A DNA stretch of 64,000 nt from Rotaria sp. Silwood1 (Eukaryota > Rotifera > Eurotatoria > Philodinida > Philodinidae), in assembly GCA_905250075.1 (NCBI GenBank), contig CAJNOP010000080.1, positions 248,001-312,000 on the forward strand, read 5' to 3'. Position 1 is the first letter of the stretch; the number at the start of each line of letters is the position of its first letter. Below, piece after piece: positions 13,201 to 24,754 of this stretch. Below the pieces are notes generated by a model. The model made no database searches. It worked only from the letters and a program-made list of their open reading frames with translations, and was not told the DNA's origin. Made by a program: the position numbers and the translations under genes.

Positions 13201-16200
13201 GACAAAACAATTTATTTTCTTTTAAGTCAATAATTGTATTTCAAAACAGTTTTTCTGTTGCATATCTAAACGATGAGCACTTTTTATTAGTAATCAAAAA
13301 ACCGTCCATTCTACTAAAAAATAGCCTTTTCCATCAGATGACTTTAGAAATCGTATAGTCAAATTTTTAGCTATGATAAATAGAAGAAACGCTCAAACTC
13401 GAAAATATCTTTTTAGAATAAGTCTTAAGCTATCAGTACAGCCTGCACCAAAACCGAACCGTACGAGTTCGACCTTGAGTGCAGTTGTTTTCAATTAGTC
13501 AACCAGAATGTAATAGAGCGTAAGCCAAAAGAAAGGATTTCAAGGTTGTCTATGGTATGTCTAGACAAAACAGAATCAATAGTCTAAAACCTGAAAGGAT
13601 ATAAATATTCTAAAAGAAAGTCAACAGTGTTCAAAAATACCTAAATCCGAACATGATCGAATCTTAAGATACTTAAATAACCACTGTCCATACGAACAAT
13701 TATCTCAATTTTTGACACTATTGTCATTCGTTGAATAGTTCTTGAACTAGAAGTGTTCGATCTTGTATGTCGAACTAAAGTTCGAACTCGGTGCATGAGT
13801 ACTATTAGTAGTATTCCTTCAAACAATTAGTAACAGTTGTTTGAAAATTTCACGCACAAAAGCTCTGACAATCCAAGGACAAATATTATTTTGTTGTTTG
13901 TTTCTCTTACTGTATTAATCAATTATAATTACATGCAAGTTTCTACATCTATTTGTTGTTATTATTTTAAGGTCTGATCGATATCGATGTCTCAACAATA
14001 TACCTGATTATAAATCCGAATCGTTTGAACGTTTAAATAATGAACAAACAGCACGTGAATTACCCGGTCGTTTTAGTGATCTCAATGATCAATGTCGTCG
14101 AGCATTCGGAGTTAATTTCGAATATTGTCAAGTTCTCATACACGGAGTACATATCAATTACTTTTTCATCATAATCTATTTTGTATATATATACATTTGT
14201 CTTTTTCTTTTCTAGCCTAAATGTAATCGTCTATATTGTCGTGAAATATCCTCTAATTTATCATCATGTATAACTAATCATGCTCATTGGTCTGATGGAA
14301 CTTTATGTTCTGAACCAAGGACAGAAACAAAAGTAAGAAGAAGAAAACTAAATAAATTCACATACCTTGATAACCATCATTTTATTTCGACACGATTGAT
14401 CATTAAATCGTATATGAAATTATTCTGAGTTGTTTTGTACATACTTGAATATATAATGAATAGAATATATACGGTTTTTTGGCTTGTTTGTGCATATATA
14501 CACAGATATACGTTTTTTTTTGACAAGGACAAGAAATTGCGTAGCAAAAAAATAAGACGTATTATGATACCTCAAGGACTTCAAATGAATTGATAATAAT
14601 AATAATAATAAAATATGTGTTATTTTTTTAGCGTTGTTTTCGTGGTCAGTGTCGAAGTACACAAGATCTTCAAGTTATAAATGGAAATTGGGGAGAATGG
14701 TTACCATGGTCACCATGTACACGTACTTGTGGTAGTGCGGTACAGAAATCACAACGTTATTGTGATAATCCAAGGTAATTAAATCATTCTTTTGTGTTTT
14801 TTTTTTTGAATTCTCTCATTTAATTCATATTTTCTGTTTTTTTGTTATATAGGCCAGAAAATGGTGGTCAATATTGTTCAGGTCAATCAACACGAATACG
14901 ATCATGTGAAAATAATCCAGTAAATAATATTTAGTTGATATGTACTTGCAAAATTGTTTATTTCGTTTCGTTTCAGCCTTGTAAAGATCCTATTGATATG
15001 TTTCGTCAACGCCAATGCTCTGTTTTTAATAATCGTACGATCGATCCTTTATTACCTATTGGCGTTCGATTTGAGCCAAAGTATAACGGTAAGTTAAAAA
15101 AAGAAGCAAAAAATAAGAATTCACATTGAAATTTAATGGCGTTAGAAGTTTTTTTTTTGAAAAATGATCAAATATAATGTTAATCGAGTATTGCTTTGTT
15201 TTGTTTGCTTATACATGTCTTTTATTTTTGCTATATAATAGTCGTTGTTATTGGCATTGCAATCAAGTCGAATGTTGATCGAAAATAGAAAAATATTTGT
15301 GATAGAATTTTTTTTTTCGTATGTTACGAAAAACAGTGGAGAACAGAAAGAATCCTCTTTTGCTATTCAAAATGCAAAGAAATTGAGGTTTATATCCCTC
15401 CTCCTCCGCTCCCATCCCGCCTCGCTAATTTTTTGTTGTTGTGAGTATTATGAGAATATGAGATCATTATATTAGAACTTATAACTTGCAAAAAAAAGCA
15501 ATACTTGATGGAAAGAATCACTTTTGAGCAATATTGTATAATGACTTATATCTCATCTATAGTTGCATAAATAATAACCAAATATTTTTTTTTGAATTGA
15601 AAATTCTCTAGAAAACAAAAATAAAACCATTTTAAACGATTATTTTACTAACGACTTATGTCCATAATTAAAAAGTATTCAGTTACACATTAATTTTTTT
15701 ATACATCGAAAAGATTGTTGAACCTATAGTTCTACAATGATTCATGGTTAAAAAGTAAAGCTTTCATCATTACTGTAGTTTTATATAGCAGAATCTCTTG
15801 GGTTGGTCTCGAACTCGAAGATTTTCGATTCCATGGACTCTAGTTATCTGAGATATGCGTAGAGTGCGCTAGTCGTCGAATACGAAGAACCGAAAAAACA
15901 TATCTCATATCTATGTTTGAGGCGCCATCCCATACCTATTAAAAAACTTCATAGAGAGTATCGAAATGCGGTTCAATAGAGTCCGGATTTCAAAATTTTT
16001 GATTCGACGGGCTTTATCATACAGCCTATCAAAATAATAAAAAAAAGATGATACCTACAACGATGGTCCGAACTCCCGAAGAGAAAAGATCTATATGGCA
16101 ATCAAGAATTCGTAAAGAAAAGGATTAAGGAAAATAAGGCATATAGTTCCAGTCAATCTTTTCTTTCCGTGTGCTTTGTGTCGCGAGTAATGTTGAGATA

Positions 16201-19200
16201 TCAAAACTTTGGGCTCAAATCTTGGATTTTTCAGTGTTAATAAAAAAAACTGGCTAGTATTTCTAAGTTTAGATTAACAAATATTGATTTTTTATTGAAA
16301 ACAAGACTGATTTTCGAAATCAGAATGAAAAACCACATTGAAAATCCAAAATGTCATCGCAAAATATCTTCAACAAAACTTTTGCTCTATTCTCTTCAGC
16401 TTTTTTATCCATAAAATTTTAGAATGTGTCCTCCCTATGTGTAAAATTTAGTAGAAAATCTTTCTGCAATGACAGATAGAGTTTCTAGCGTCTCTTTGCA
16501 TGTAGGTTTCAACAGTCATGTTTATTTTCAATAGAAAAAAATAATCTTTGTTAGTCAAATATCTAGAAATACTTACCGTTTGTTTTGATTATGTTATGTG
16601 TAAATGACTCTGTACTAAAATAATAATAATTTTTTTTTTCTAAGACTTAAAAAGTCCAATGTTCGGTAATTGTTATCTCATATCTTCACCCCATCCATAA
16701 GTTAACAAAAGAAAAACTACCGAAGGGTATAACCCATGGAAAAGTTACCACGTCCTTTAATAGATTTCAAATTTATTTTTGTTATTGTTTTTTTTTTCAA
16801 TTTAGTTTTACCAAGTGAAAGATGTAAATTAATTTGTAAAGTATCTGATGATCGACTTGAACGATCATTTGTTCTCGGTGATCGTGTTGAAGATGGAACA
16901 CCATGTGGACGTGAAGATGAAACAAGAGATATTTGTATAAGTGGTGTTTGTATGCCTATTGGTTGTGATCATAAATATGCATCGAATGCTACAGAAGATG
17001 TTTGTGGTGTATGTAATGGTCAAAATCGAACATGCAAATTAGTTAATGGACAAAGAATTGTTTCTGATTTTGGTTTGTTATAAACTTCTGTTTTGTTTTT
17101 TTCATGTATTAGAAAGTCTTGTTCTATGTGTAGGAATTACAAATATTGTTGATATTCCTATTAATACAACACGTGTAAGTGTTACACAAATATCATCAGG
17201 CAATGATCGTTATTATTTAGGTAAAATTTGAATGAAATTTTATTTGTTATTTGAATTTATTTTTTTGTTTAGCTGTAAAACATATCAATGGAACATATGT
17301 TCTTAATGGAATGCATAGTCTTCAATTATATAATGTTAAAATTCGTATTGGTGGTGCAACACTTTTTTATACTGGATCAGATTCTGGCAATGAAACTGTC
17401 TTGATAACAGGTCGTCTTAAAGTTCCATTAGAAATTCAAGTTATATCAATATATCAAGCTGGTGCACCAGCAACATTAGTTATGTGGGAGTATTATTCTC
17501 CACTTGATGATGATGAATTAGCACAACAACATGGTGATGAATCATCAGATTATCATTGTGATCGACCTTGTCAAGGTTTTAAACAAGTACGAAAATGTAT
17601 TATACATGGAAGAGAATATGATTTAATTTATTGTTCAACTTATAAAATACCATTTACATATGAAAAAGAACGTTGTAATGATGATTGTGTATTGAGGTAA
17701 ATTCTCTTTTCGTTTAATTAAAATGAAGAAATAATAATTTCTTTCATATTTAAGTTGGACTACACGATATCAACAAGCATGTTCAACACGTTGTGGTGAT
17801 GGTTATAAACGTGTTATATATGAGTGTACAAAAACAAGTTACACAGAACGAACAATGGAATCAATGGATGAAGATATATGTCGAAGATATGTTGGAGAAA
17901 AACCAAAAGATGTTGTTTCATGTGTTGGTGATTGTACGGGTACTGGTTGGGTTTATGGAAATTGGGGTGAAGTATGTATACATTTTATTGTTTATTATAA
18001 GTTTTTGATTAACTTTTAATAATAGTGTCATTATGATGATGGTTGTATACGTAAACGTACAGCTGAATGTCGAAATGCATCAAATTTACCAACATCATCA
18101 TATTATTGTGTATCAGATTATATGTTTAATACTGAACGATGTGCTGAATCAGCTTGTGATCAATCACGATGGAATTTTACTTCATGGTCTAATGTATGTA
18201 CTTATGATTTTATTAAATAATTTTTTTTATCGAATTTTCTTATTTAGTGTGATTGTACTTTAAAACAACGTCGACGAAATGTCACATGTCTTCGTCTTGG
18301 TCAACAAGTTCATGACCGAGATTGTTTACATGAACAAAAGCCAGAAGAAACTATATCATGTTATGATGAATGTCTTGTACCACATTGGGAAACACATTCA
18401 TGGGAACCAGTAAATTTGTTAAATGATAATATTTAAATAATTTTCATCTTTATTTATTATTAGTGTACGGCAACATGTTCATTACATAAAGGGATTCGTC
18501 GTCGTCGTGTTGTTTGTTCTCATCATGGTTCAGCTGTACCAGATGATTATTGTGATCGACGATTAAAACCTATAGAACAAGAATGGTGTACAACAAATGT
18601 TAGTTGTACAACATGGTCTACTAGTGAATGGTCATCTGTATGTATTCTAAAATAGAATTCAACTTTTTAAATATCTATTTTATTATTTCATGTAGTGTTC
18701 AGTTACATGTGGAACAGGTATTCAACGACGTACAGTACAATGTAATCAAGATGGTCGACCAATGGATAAATCAAAATGTTCACAACCAATGCCAGTTGAA
18801 CAACAAACATGTACTTCATTAAGTGGTGCTCTTTGTTCAACAATACGTTGGTCAACAGGACCATGGGCTGATGTAAATAGATTTTTATTCCTTTATTTGA
18901 CTAAAACAACAAAATATTTTTCTTTTTTCCTTGTTTATTTGATTAGTGTTCAGCAACATGTGGTATAGGAATTCAACAGCGTAGTGTTTATTGTGATGAT
19001 CCATCACGTCCTTGGGTTCGTATACCCGATAGTGAATGCTTAACAATATTAGGTGAAAATACAAAACCAAATCATCAACAAAATTGTTCTATTATGGACT
19101 GTCCTCAATGGCAAATGAGCCCATGGAGTAAATGTTCAGGACAATGTGGTTCAGCTGAACGTCATCGACGTGTATGGTGTTCATATAATGGACGTGAACT

Positions 19201-22200
19201 CGATGATAATTATTGTTTACAAACTGATAATGAAAAACCATTGACAATTGACATATGTACTAAAGATATTTATTGTCCTGATTGGTCTATTGGAATGTGG
19301 TCAGAAGTAAGTTTAGATTTATAATTAAATAAAATCATTTCATATTAATTTTTGTTCTATTTAGTGTTCGGGTCCAATGTGTTCATCTGGTATGCAATAT
19401 CGACAAGTTGTTTGTCGATATGGTCATGAAACATTATTAAATATATATTGTGATGAAACAAGAAAACCATTAGAAATACAAGCATGTCATGTATGGAATA
19501 GTACAATTTGTTCAAATATACGACCACTACCAACTTTAGAAAGTACATCATCATTTATATGGGATGTTAAACAATTTGGAGAAGTAAATCAATGAATTCT
19601 TTAATCAAATTAATTTTTTTTTGTATTTAAAAATTTTCTCTGTTATTTTTAGTGTAGTGTAACATGTGGTATTGGTCGTCGTTTACGACAAGTTCATTGT
19701 ATTAATGCTTTAACAAAAATTGCTTATGATGATCAATATTGTTCACATTTACCAATAAAACCAATTGAATATGAGACATGTAATTTAGGTTCATGTCCTG
19801 CATGGGTTACAGAACCATGGTCACCGGTAAGATGCTTTTGCCTTTTTTTTTTGCTTTTGTTTTTCAAATCAGTTAAAATTAATTTTAGTGTCCGGTAACA
19901 TGTGGTTCTGGTACTCAACATCGTTTAGTTACATGTAAAAATCGAGAAGAAAAAGTTTCACCAGAAAAATGTAATGGTCTCAATAGGCCAGCAACAACAA
20001 TGCAATGTCATATGATACCTTGTTCATTAAGTATTAATACAATTAATGATTTTTCACAATCATCAGCAATATGGATACCAAGTGAATGGTCACAGGTTTG
20101 TTATTTAGTCAAAACAAAAAAAAAACAAATATAAATCAAGTATTTTTTCTATTTAAGTGTGATCTTAATACTTGTATACAAACACGAACTACTCGATGTA
20201 TTAATTCAATGAATGGCAAATCTTTATCAATATGGGAATGTACACAAAATCAACCTCAACCATTATTAAATCAAATATGTCGAATATCAGCCTGTTTAGA
20301 ATGGCGTGTAGCTCATTGGAATGGCGTAGGATATTTTTTTTAATATTTGTTTTATAACACCAAAAAAAGAAACAATTTACATTATGAAATCTTTCTGTTA
20401 TTTTTTATTCTTTTAGTGTTCGGCTAAATGTGGTCGTGGTGTTGAACTTGGTTTTGGTCTTGATTGTTATACTCGTCAGATGCCTATACGTAAATTAAAC
20501 GCAAGTGAATGTGAATTAGCTGAACCTCATCTACCTAAACCTATTGCAAGACGAGTATGCCGTCGACGTTGTATAGAATGGCGAACAAGTAGTTGGTCTG
20601 AGGTAAATTCTTAGTAAAAATGAAATAGTTAACCTTTACCAGACGATTGGGTGCTGAGAATAAATAGCATGTGCTTTCATATATTGGGGCTCTTTAATGA
20701 AATAATATCACGTAGATAGATTAAAAGCTTGGGTGGTAGTATATGCATGATTAAATAATTCAAAAATGATTTTCATTTTTTTTCTCTTGTGTATGGGGTG
20801 TAATGTGCACGAATACAGACACACAAAGACACACGTTCAATATAATTCAACATATATGTATATATATATATGTTTCTCAATTTATTTACTTGAACTTGAT
20901 GTTCTTGTTTTTTTTTGTTCCTATATCACTATCGTCTAGAACAGATTTCGACGAGAAGAACACTATTTATGAATGTGCTTTTCATCGTTAATCTGTATAT
21001 TTATCTATATCTATAACACACATACATATATATATATACGATTGTCACAATGTTCCAAAAACAGTTTATATATACATACACAGCAATGATTTCTATATTG
21101 TTTTTTCCATCATCCCTATGTGGTTTTATATATATATCTAACAGTGCGACGCCAAATGTGGTACAGGCAAAAAAACTCGACAAGTAACATGCCATCGAAA
21201 ATTAAATGGTAAAACAATACCAAATCGATTTTGTATGAATAAACGACGAAATTTACCAAGACCAATATCAGAAGAAGTATGTACAAATGGTCCTTGTTAT
21301 GAATGGATTCCAACAGAACGATGGACTCAGGTATGTCATCTTTTTATTGTTAAGAAAATGAAAAGATATGGTTGTTTTTGTTTTTGTATAATAATAGTGT
21401 TCAGCTATGTGTAATGGTGGTTACGAAGAAAACATTCCTCAATGTGCTGCAATTGTAAATGGTACTCAACAAATAGTTAATGATCAATTATGTAATGATG
21501 TTATTCGACCACAACTACATCGTTTATGTAATACAGATCCATGTTTTTCAAAACCATATAAACCAAAAAGACGTCGAGGTCGTGGCCGTCGATGGGATAC
21601 TGGTCCATGGTCACCGGTAAAATATTTTCACAGATTTTTTTATTTGTTGAATAATATTTCTTTTTTTTTTTGTGTATTGTTTTATTAGTGTAATGTATCA
21701 TGTGGTGTTGGTGAACAATATCGAAGAGTTCGATGTTTGGGTATAACTGATAATCGAATATTAAATAATCGTTTTTGTCGACGTATGCCTCAACCTAATC
21801 GTGTACAACAATGTTTTCAAGTTGCATGTCAACCTATGTGGGCAACAAGTGCATGGTCATCGGTATGTTGATTTACAAAAAAAAAAATTATTTAGTGAAT
21901 AATTTTTCATTTTTGTTTTGTTTTGTTTTTAGTGTTCATCAATTTGTGGTTCAGGTCTTGAATATCGCAGTACATCATGTCATGAAGTAAATAATAATGG
22001 ATATTTAATGAAAAGTAAACTATCAAATAAATGTGATCCATATCGAGCACCAACTACTCGTATATCGTGTAATATGGGTGATTGTGAAAGTCCATTTTTA
22101 TGGCATGTAGAACCATGGTCAAAAGTAAATTAGATTTGTATTAAGACATTTTTATTTATATATTTATTGGCTTATTTTAGTGTTCATCGGATTGTAATCG

Positions 22201-22904
22201 AGGTGAACAAACACGTCATGTTTATTGTAAAAATAAACAAACATCTGTACCGGTTCATGATCGTTATTGTATTCCGCATAAGCCTGTTACACGTATTGAT
22301 TGTTATGGATTTTGTAAGTTATTTAAAAAAATTAGTTCTTTATTTTTTATCATTATTCATATATATATTTAGTATTTGAATATGATCAAAGTACAAAGAG
22401 GTAACATTTAATCTAATTGTTTATCAATTATATCTTCTATTCTTGCTATATTTAACGTACATACAACTTAGTTTAAATATATATCACTATTGTATTTCTA
22501 TGTTGTATTGTACAATTATAATCATTATGATTAATTATTTCAAGTTTCCCTTTACCCATTATAACATACATACATATATATATATATATATAAATATTCA
22601 TGAAACTTATTTTATATATAAGCAAGAAGAACGTGTCGTGTGTGTCTGTTTTATATTAATGTTTGATTATAATAGATATTTAGATTATTATCTGTTTTTT
22701 TCTTTCTCGTTTGAATTAACAATGCTACTTGATTTGCTTTGCTATTAATTTATTCTACTATTTATATATTATTTTATTTAAAATTTATTCATTTTTTATT
22801 GATTTTATTTTATTTAGGCTTTGCTAAACAGTATATCATCAAAAAATTCTTGTCCATTATTACTTTTGCTCACAATCATTCTTGTCCACATTTTGTACAG
22901 GTAA
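6773..22904 (+). CDS. ADAMTS-family secreted zinc metalloprotease with about 19 thrombospondin-1 repeats
   Basis: 34 exons: 6773-6887, 10047-10456, 11008-11164, 11223-11554, 11619-11705, 11770-11879, 11946-12110, 12184-12324, 13972-14146, 14216-14332, 14632-14774, 14853-14919, 14977-15088, 16806-17072, 17134-17220, 17273-17696, 17755-17971, 18026-18193, 18248-18409, 18464-18637, 18696-18872, 18947-19306, 19365-19583, 19653-19826, 19889-20095, 20158-20325, 20417-20602, 21145-21330, 21398-21616, 21689-21862, 21933-22124, 22181-22313, 22373-22400, 22832-22904. All phases agree; about 2,041 residues. Domains: signal peptide (1 to about 24); prodomain with the SLCHGLLGTF and YFIEP motifs; furin site RRAKR ending about residue 298; reprolysin domain with zinc motif HEIAHLFGIRHD at about 454-465 and Met-turn IMATSL; disintegrin-like region; central TSP1 (NWGEWLPWSPC); Cys-rich with DVCGVCNG; spacer; two degenerate then sixteen clear TSP1 repeats. 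All zinc ligands are present, so an active extracellular-matrix protease is likely, closest in plan to ADAMTS9/20/GON-1 but without a GON domain. Last two exons are the least certain. Confidence 0.93.
6888..10046 (+). other. First intron of the ADAMTS gene (about 3.2 kb)
   Basis: Donor GTAAGT at 6888 and acceptor TTTCTTTAG ending at 10046 join in phase 1. The intron is far longer than the usual 50-70 bases here. It holds TA-rich microsatellites (about 6980-7020, 7200-7235), an ATCG tetranucleotide run (about 7615-7636) next to a short GAGCAACTGTTGCTC palindrome (7638-7652), and CT (8751-8772) and AC (about 8085-8103) runs. I see no coding exon. Its size and position make it a candidate for enhancers. 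Confidence 0.6.
12325..13971 (+). other. Long ADAMTS intron 8
   Basis: A 1.65 kb intron splits codon phase 2 just after the Met-turn region of the protease domain. AT-rich sequence; I see no coding exon and no clear repeat. A 61-codon minus-strand frame (13641-13826) is serine/arginine-rich without family resemblance. Confidence 0.6.
15089..16805 (+). other. Long ADAMTS intron 13
   Basis: A 1.7 kb intron joins in phase 1 between the exon after the central TSP1 and the Cys-rich exon. Around 15790-16140 composition is less AT-rich and reads like an old inserted repeat, but I find no matching second end. The true acceptor is the TTTAG at 16801-16805, because the downstream VLPSERCKLICK segment is typical Cys-rich domain sequence; an ATG at 16736 opens a frame into the exon but is not needed. 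Confidence 0.55.
17573..22310 (+). repeat. Array of TSP1-encoding exons, each starting at the first repeat cysteine
   Basis: From 18026 to 22313 nearly every exon begins with TGT or TGC and its predecessor ends just after a W-x-x-x-x-W-S/x-x block, so each intron falls immediately before the first cysteine of a TSP1 repeat, always in phase 0. Fourteen consecutive exons (18026-22124) have lengths divisible by three. One exon (18947-19306) holds two repeats without an intron, and 21145 uses TGC. Such symmetric, identically phased exons can be duplicated or lost without shifting the frame. Repeat cores are CSVTCG, CSATCG, CPVTCG, CNVSCG and variants; several have lost a cysteine or glycine. Confidence 0.9.
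20603..21144 (+). other. Longer ADAMTS intron 27 (542 bases)
   Basis: The only intron much longer than 100 bases within the TSP1 array. It contains TA/CA-rich runs around 20855-20873 and 21020-21080. No exon is evident; frame passes from ...RTSSWSE to CDAKCGTGKK without gap, as for its neighbours. Confidence 0.6.
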
Positions 22905-24181
22905 AAATAAACATAATTTCTTAAGAAAAAAAAAAAATAAATTTTTTTCTTATTAAAAAAAAATTTTTTTTTGATAGATTTTTCGATGATAATTTGAAAT
23001 AAAACAAAAAAAAAAAGCATTCTGGATCAATCGGTCTGAATGACAATATGTATGTTATCATATTTAATTTATTTATTCAATATTAAAATTATCTATTGAA
23101 TAGAGCTTTCTTTCTTATTTGCTTATTTTTGTTTCTATTCAAATTCGTATCAATTTTGTCTTTATTAATTATTCTCGTAAAATCCAGATCTATTTTCTAA
23201 AACATTGTTGTCGTGTGTGTGCTTTTTTCATCGTCTTCCAAGTCAGATTTTGTTCTACAATCATAGGTAAATATATGCTTCTTTTTTTTTTTTAACTCTA
23301 AAACTTTGATTTTATTAATTTATTATTACATAGGTGATGATGGTTAGCACACGTTCTCTTTTTATTCTTGTTAAAAATAACAATTACTATTATTTCTTGT
23401 CAATGAAATATATATAAACGAAACAATACGAATATATGGGTGCTATGCATATTAAAGAAGCGATTAATGCCGTAATACGGACAATGCTTCTACTTTTGCT
23501 TTTATTTAATTTTAGTTTATAGAAAAGTTTTAGTTATTGTTGTTTGGTTATTGTCGAGTTTCTTTTTCTTCTTTTCTTTTTCTTTCATCTCATATATATC
23601 AAAAAATAGAAAGTAGAAGTGTTTTTTTTTCCATTTTATATGCTATGCACGCAAATGTATTTGTTGTTACTTTTTGTTATAAAGATCTCTCTGTTAAACC
23701 TCATCTGTGCCGCGCTGTTCACTTGTGCAATAGAGCTGTCTCTCTCTCTCTCTCTTTTTCTGTCTTCCTTTTTCTTTTCTTTTTAATTTGGTTCTTTTTA
23801 TTTTCTGTTTTGTTTCTGCGTGTGTGTGTGTGTGTGTATTTTACTACTCTAGCATTAGAATTTCTCTCAGTGCTATTGTTTGGTTTTGCTCAGCTAATTT
23901 CATTTTGATTTTGCATTGAAAATGTTCTTTTTAATACTAGTATATGTTTGGTTGTTTCTTTTTTCTTTAATGTCTTAAATAATTGACTGTGCTTTTTAAA
24001 AGTGTCTTTCTATTGTCGTCATCATACATATATACATATATATTGAGTTATATTTTACTCATATTCTACACATATGTATGCTTAACAACATAAAAATTAC
24101 ACACAACTAAATAAATCATAACCTGGGTAGACTACATTTATATTATAAAAAAAAAAAAAAAAATTTTAATTTATTTAACAA
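22905..24181. other. 3' region of ADAMTS and tail-to-tail gap
   Basis: No coding exon recognised. Several adenine/thymine runs follow the stop (22925-22980), then TC (about 23740-23760) and TG (about 23818-23840) microsatellites and a 17-base adenine run near 24150. A GT-AG-like pair near 22901 and 23336 could be splicing within the 3' UTR. The interval separates the convergent ADAMTS and calmodulin-like genes. Confidence 0.5.
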
Positions 24182-24754
24182 TTAATCAACTTGTGTTTTA
24201 AATGGACTGTCTAATGTTCGTTTTTTTTCAGGAATTGGTGTTAATGGTGGAGTTCTTGTATGTTGTGTTATATAATTAAATAGAATACGAAATTCTTCTT
24301 GAGATAATTTTCCATCGCCATTTACGTCAGCTGTTTTAAGCATTTCTTTAGCTTGTTTATCAGTTAATGATTCACCAAGATCTTTCATAGTTTTTTTTAT
24401 TTCTTTAGCTGTTATAAATCCATCAGAATTTCTATCAAATGCACGAAATGTTTCTTGAAAATAAGCATCATATGCATATTGACCATACTCTTGCATTATA
24501 ATACAAAATTCATCAAATGATATATTAGAACGATTGTGAAATAATTCTTTCATTTTTGTTTCATTAATTGGCATATGTAATTTTTGACATACTGATCGAA
24601 GCTAAATATAAAACCACAAAAAATATCTGTATTAATTCATATAGTAGATTAAAAATTTACATACTTCACTAGAACTAATAGAACCATCTTTATTTTTATC
24701 AAATACTTGAAATGTATCAAGTAATTGTGTAATACTAATGAATTGTTCAGACAT
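24182..24754 (-). CDS. Calmodulin/troponin-C-like EF-hand protein
   Basis: Two exons on the minus strand, 24754-24665 and 24601-24182, joined in phase 0 across a 63-base intron; 169 residues. Four EF-hands: loop 1 DKNKDGSISSSE is canonical; hand 2 (around FHNRSNISFDEF) is degenerate and should not bind calcium; loop 3 DRNSDGFITAKE and loop 4 DVNGDGKLSQEE are canonical. The linker sequence EYGQYAYDAYFQETFRAFD joins the lobes. A 20-odd residue proline/threonine-rich tail (TPPLTPIPEKK) extends beyond the usual calmodulin end, so this is a divergent paralogue or troponin-C-like sensor and not calmodulin itself. A TATATATA run lies about 140 bases upstream of the start (about 24897-24904), a possible TATA element. 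Confidence 0.85.

Noticed and set aside
17793..18822. Plus-strand frames in other phases across the TSP1 array
   Set aside because: Shadows of the ADAMTS exons; they run through the introns and lose the cysteine pattern.
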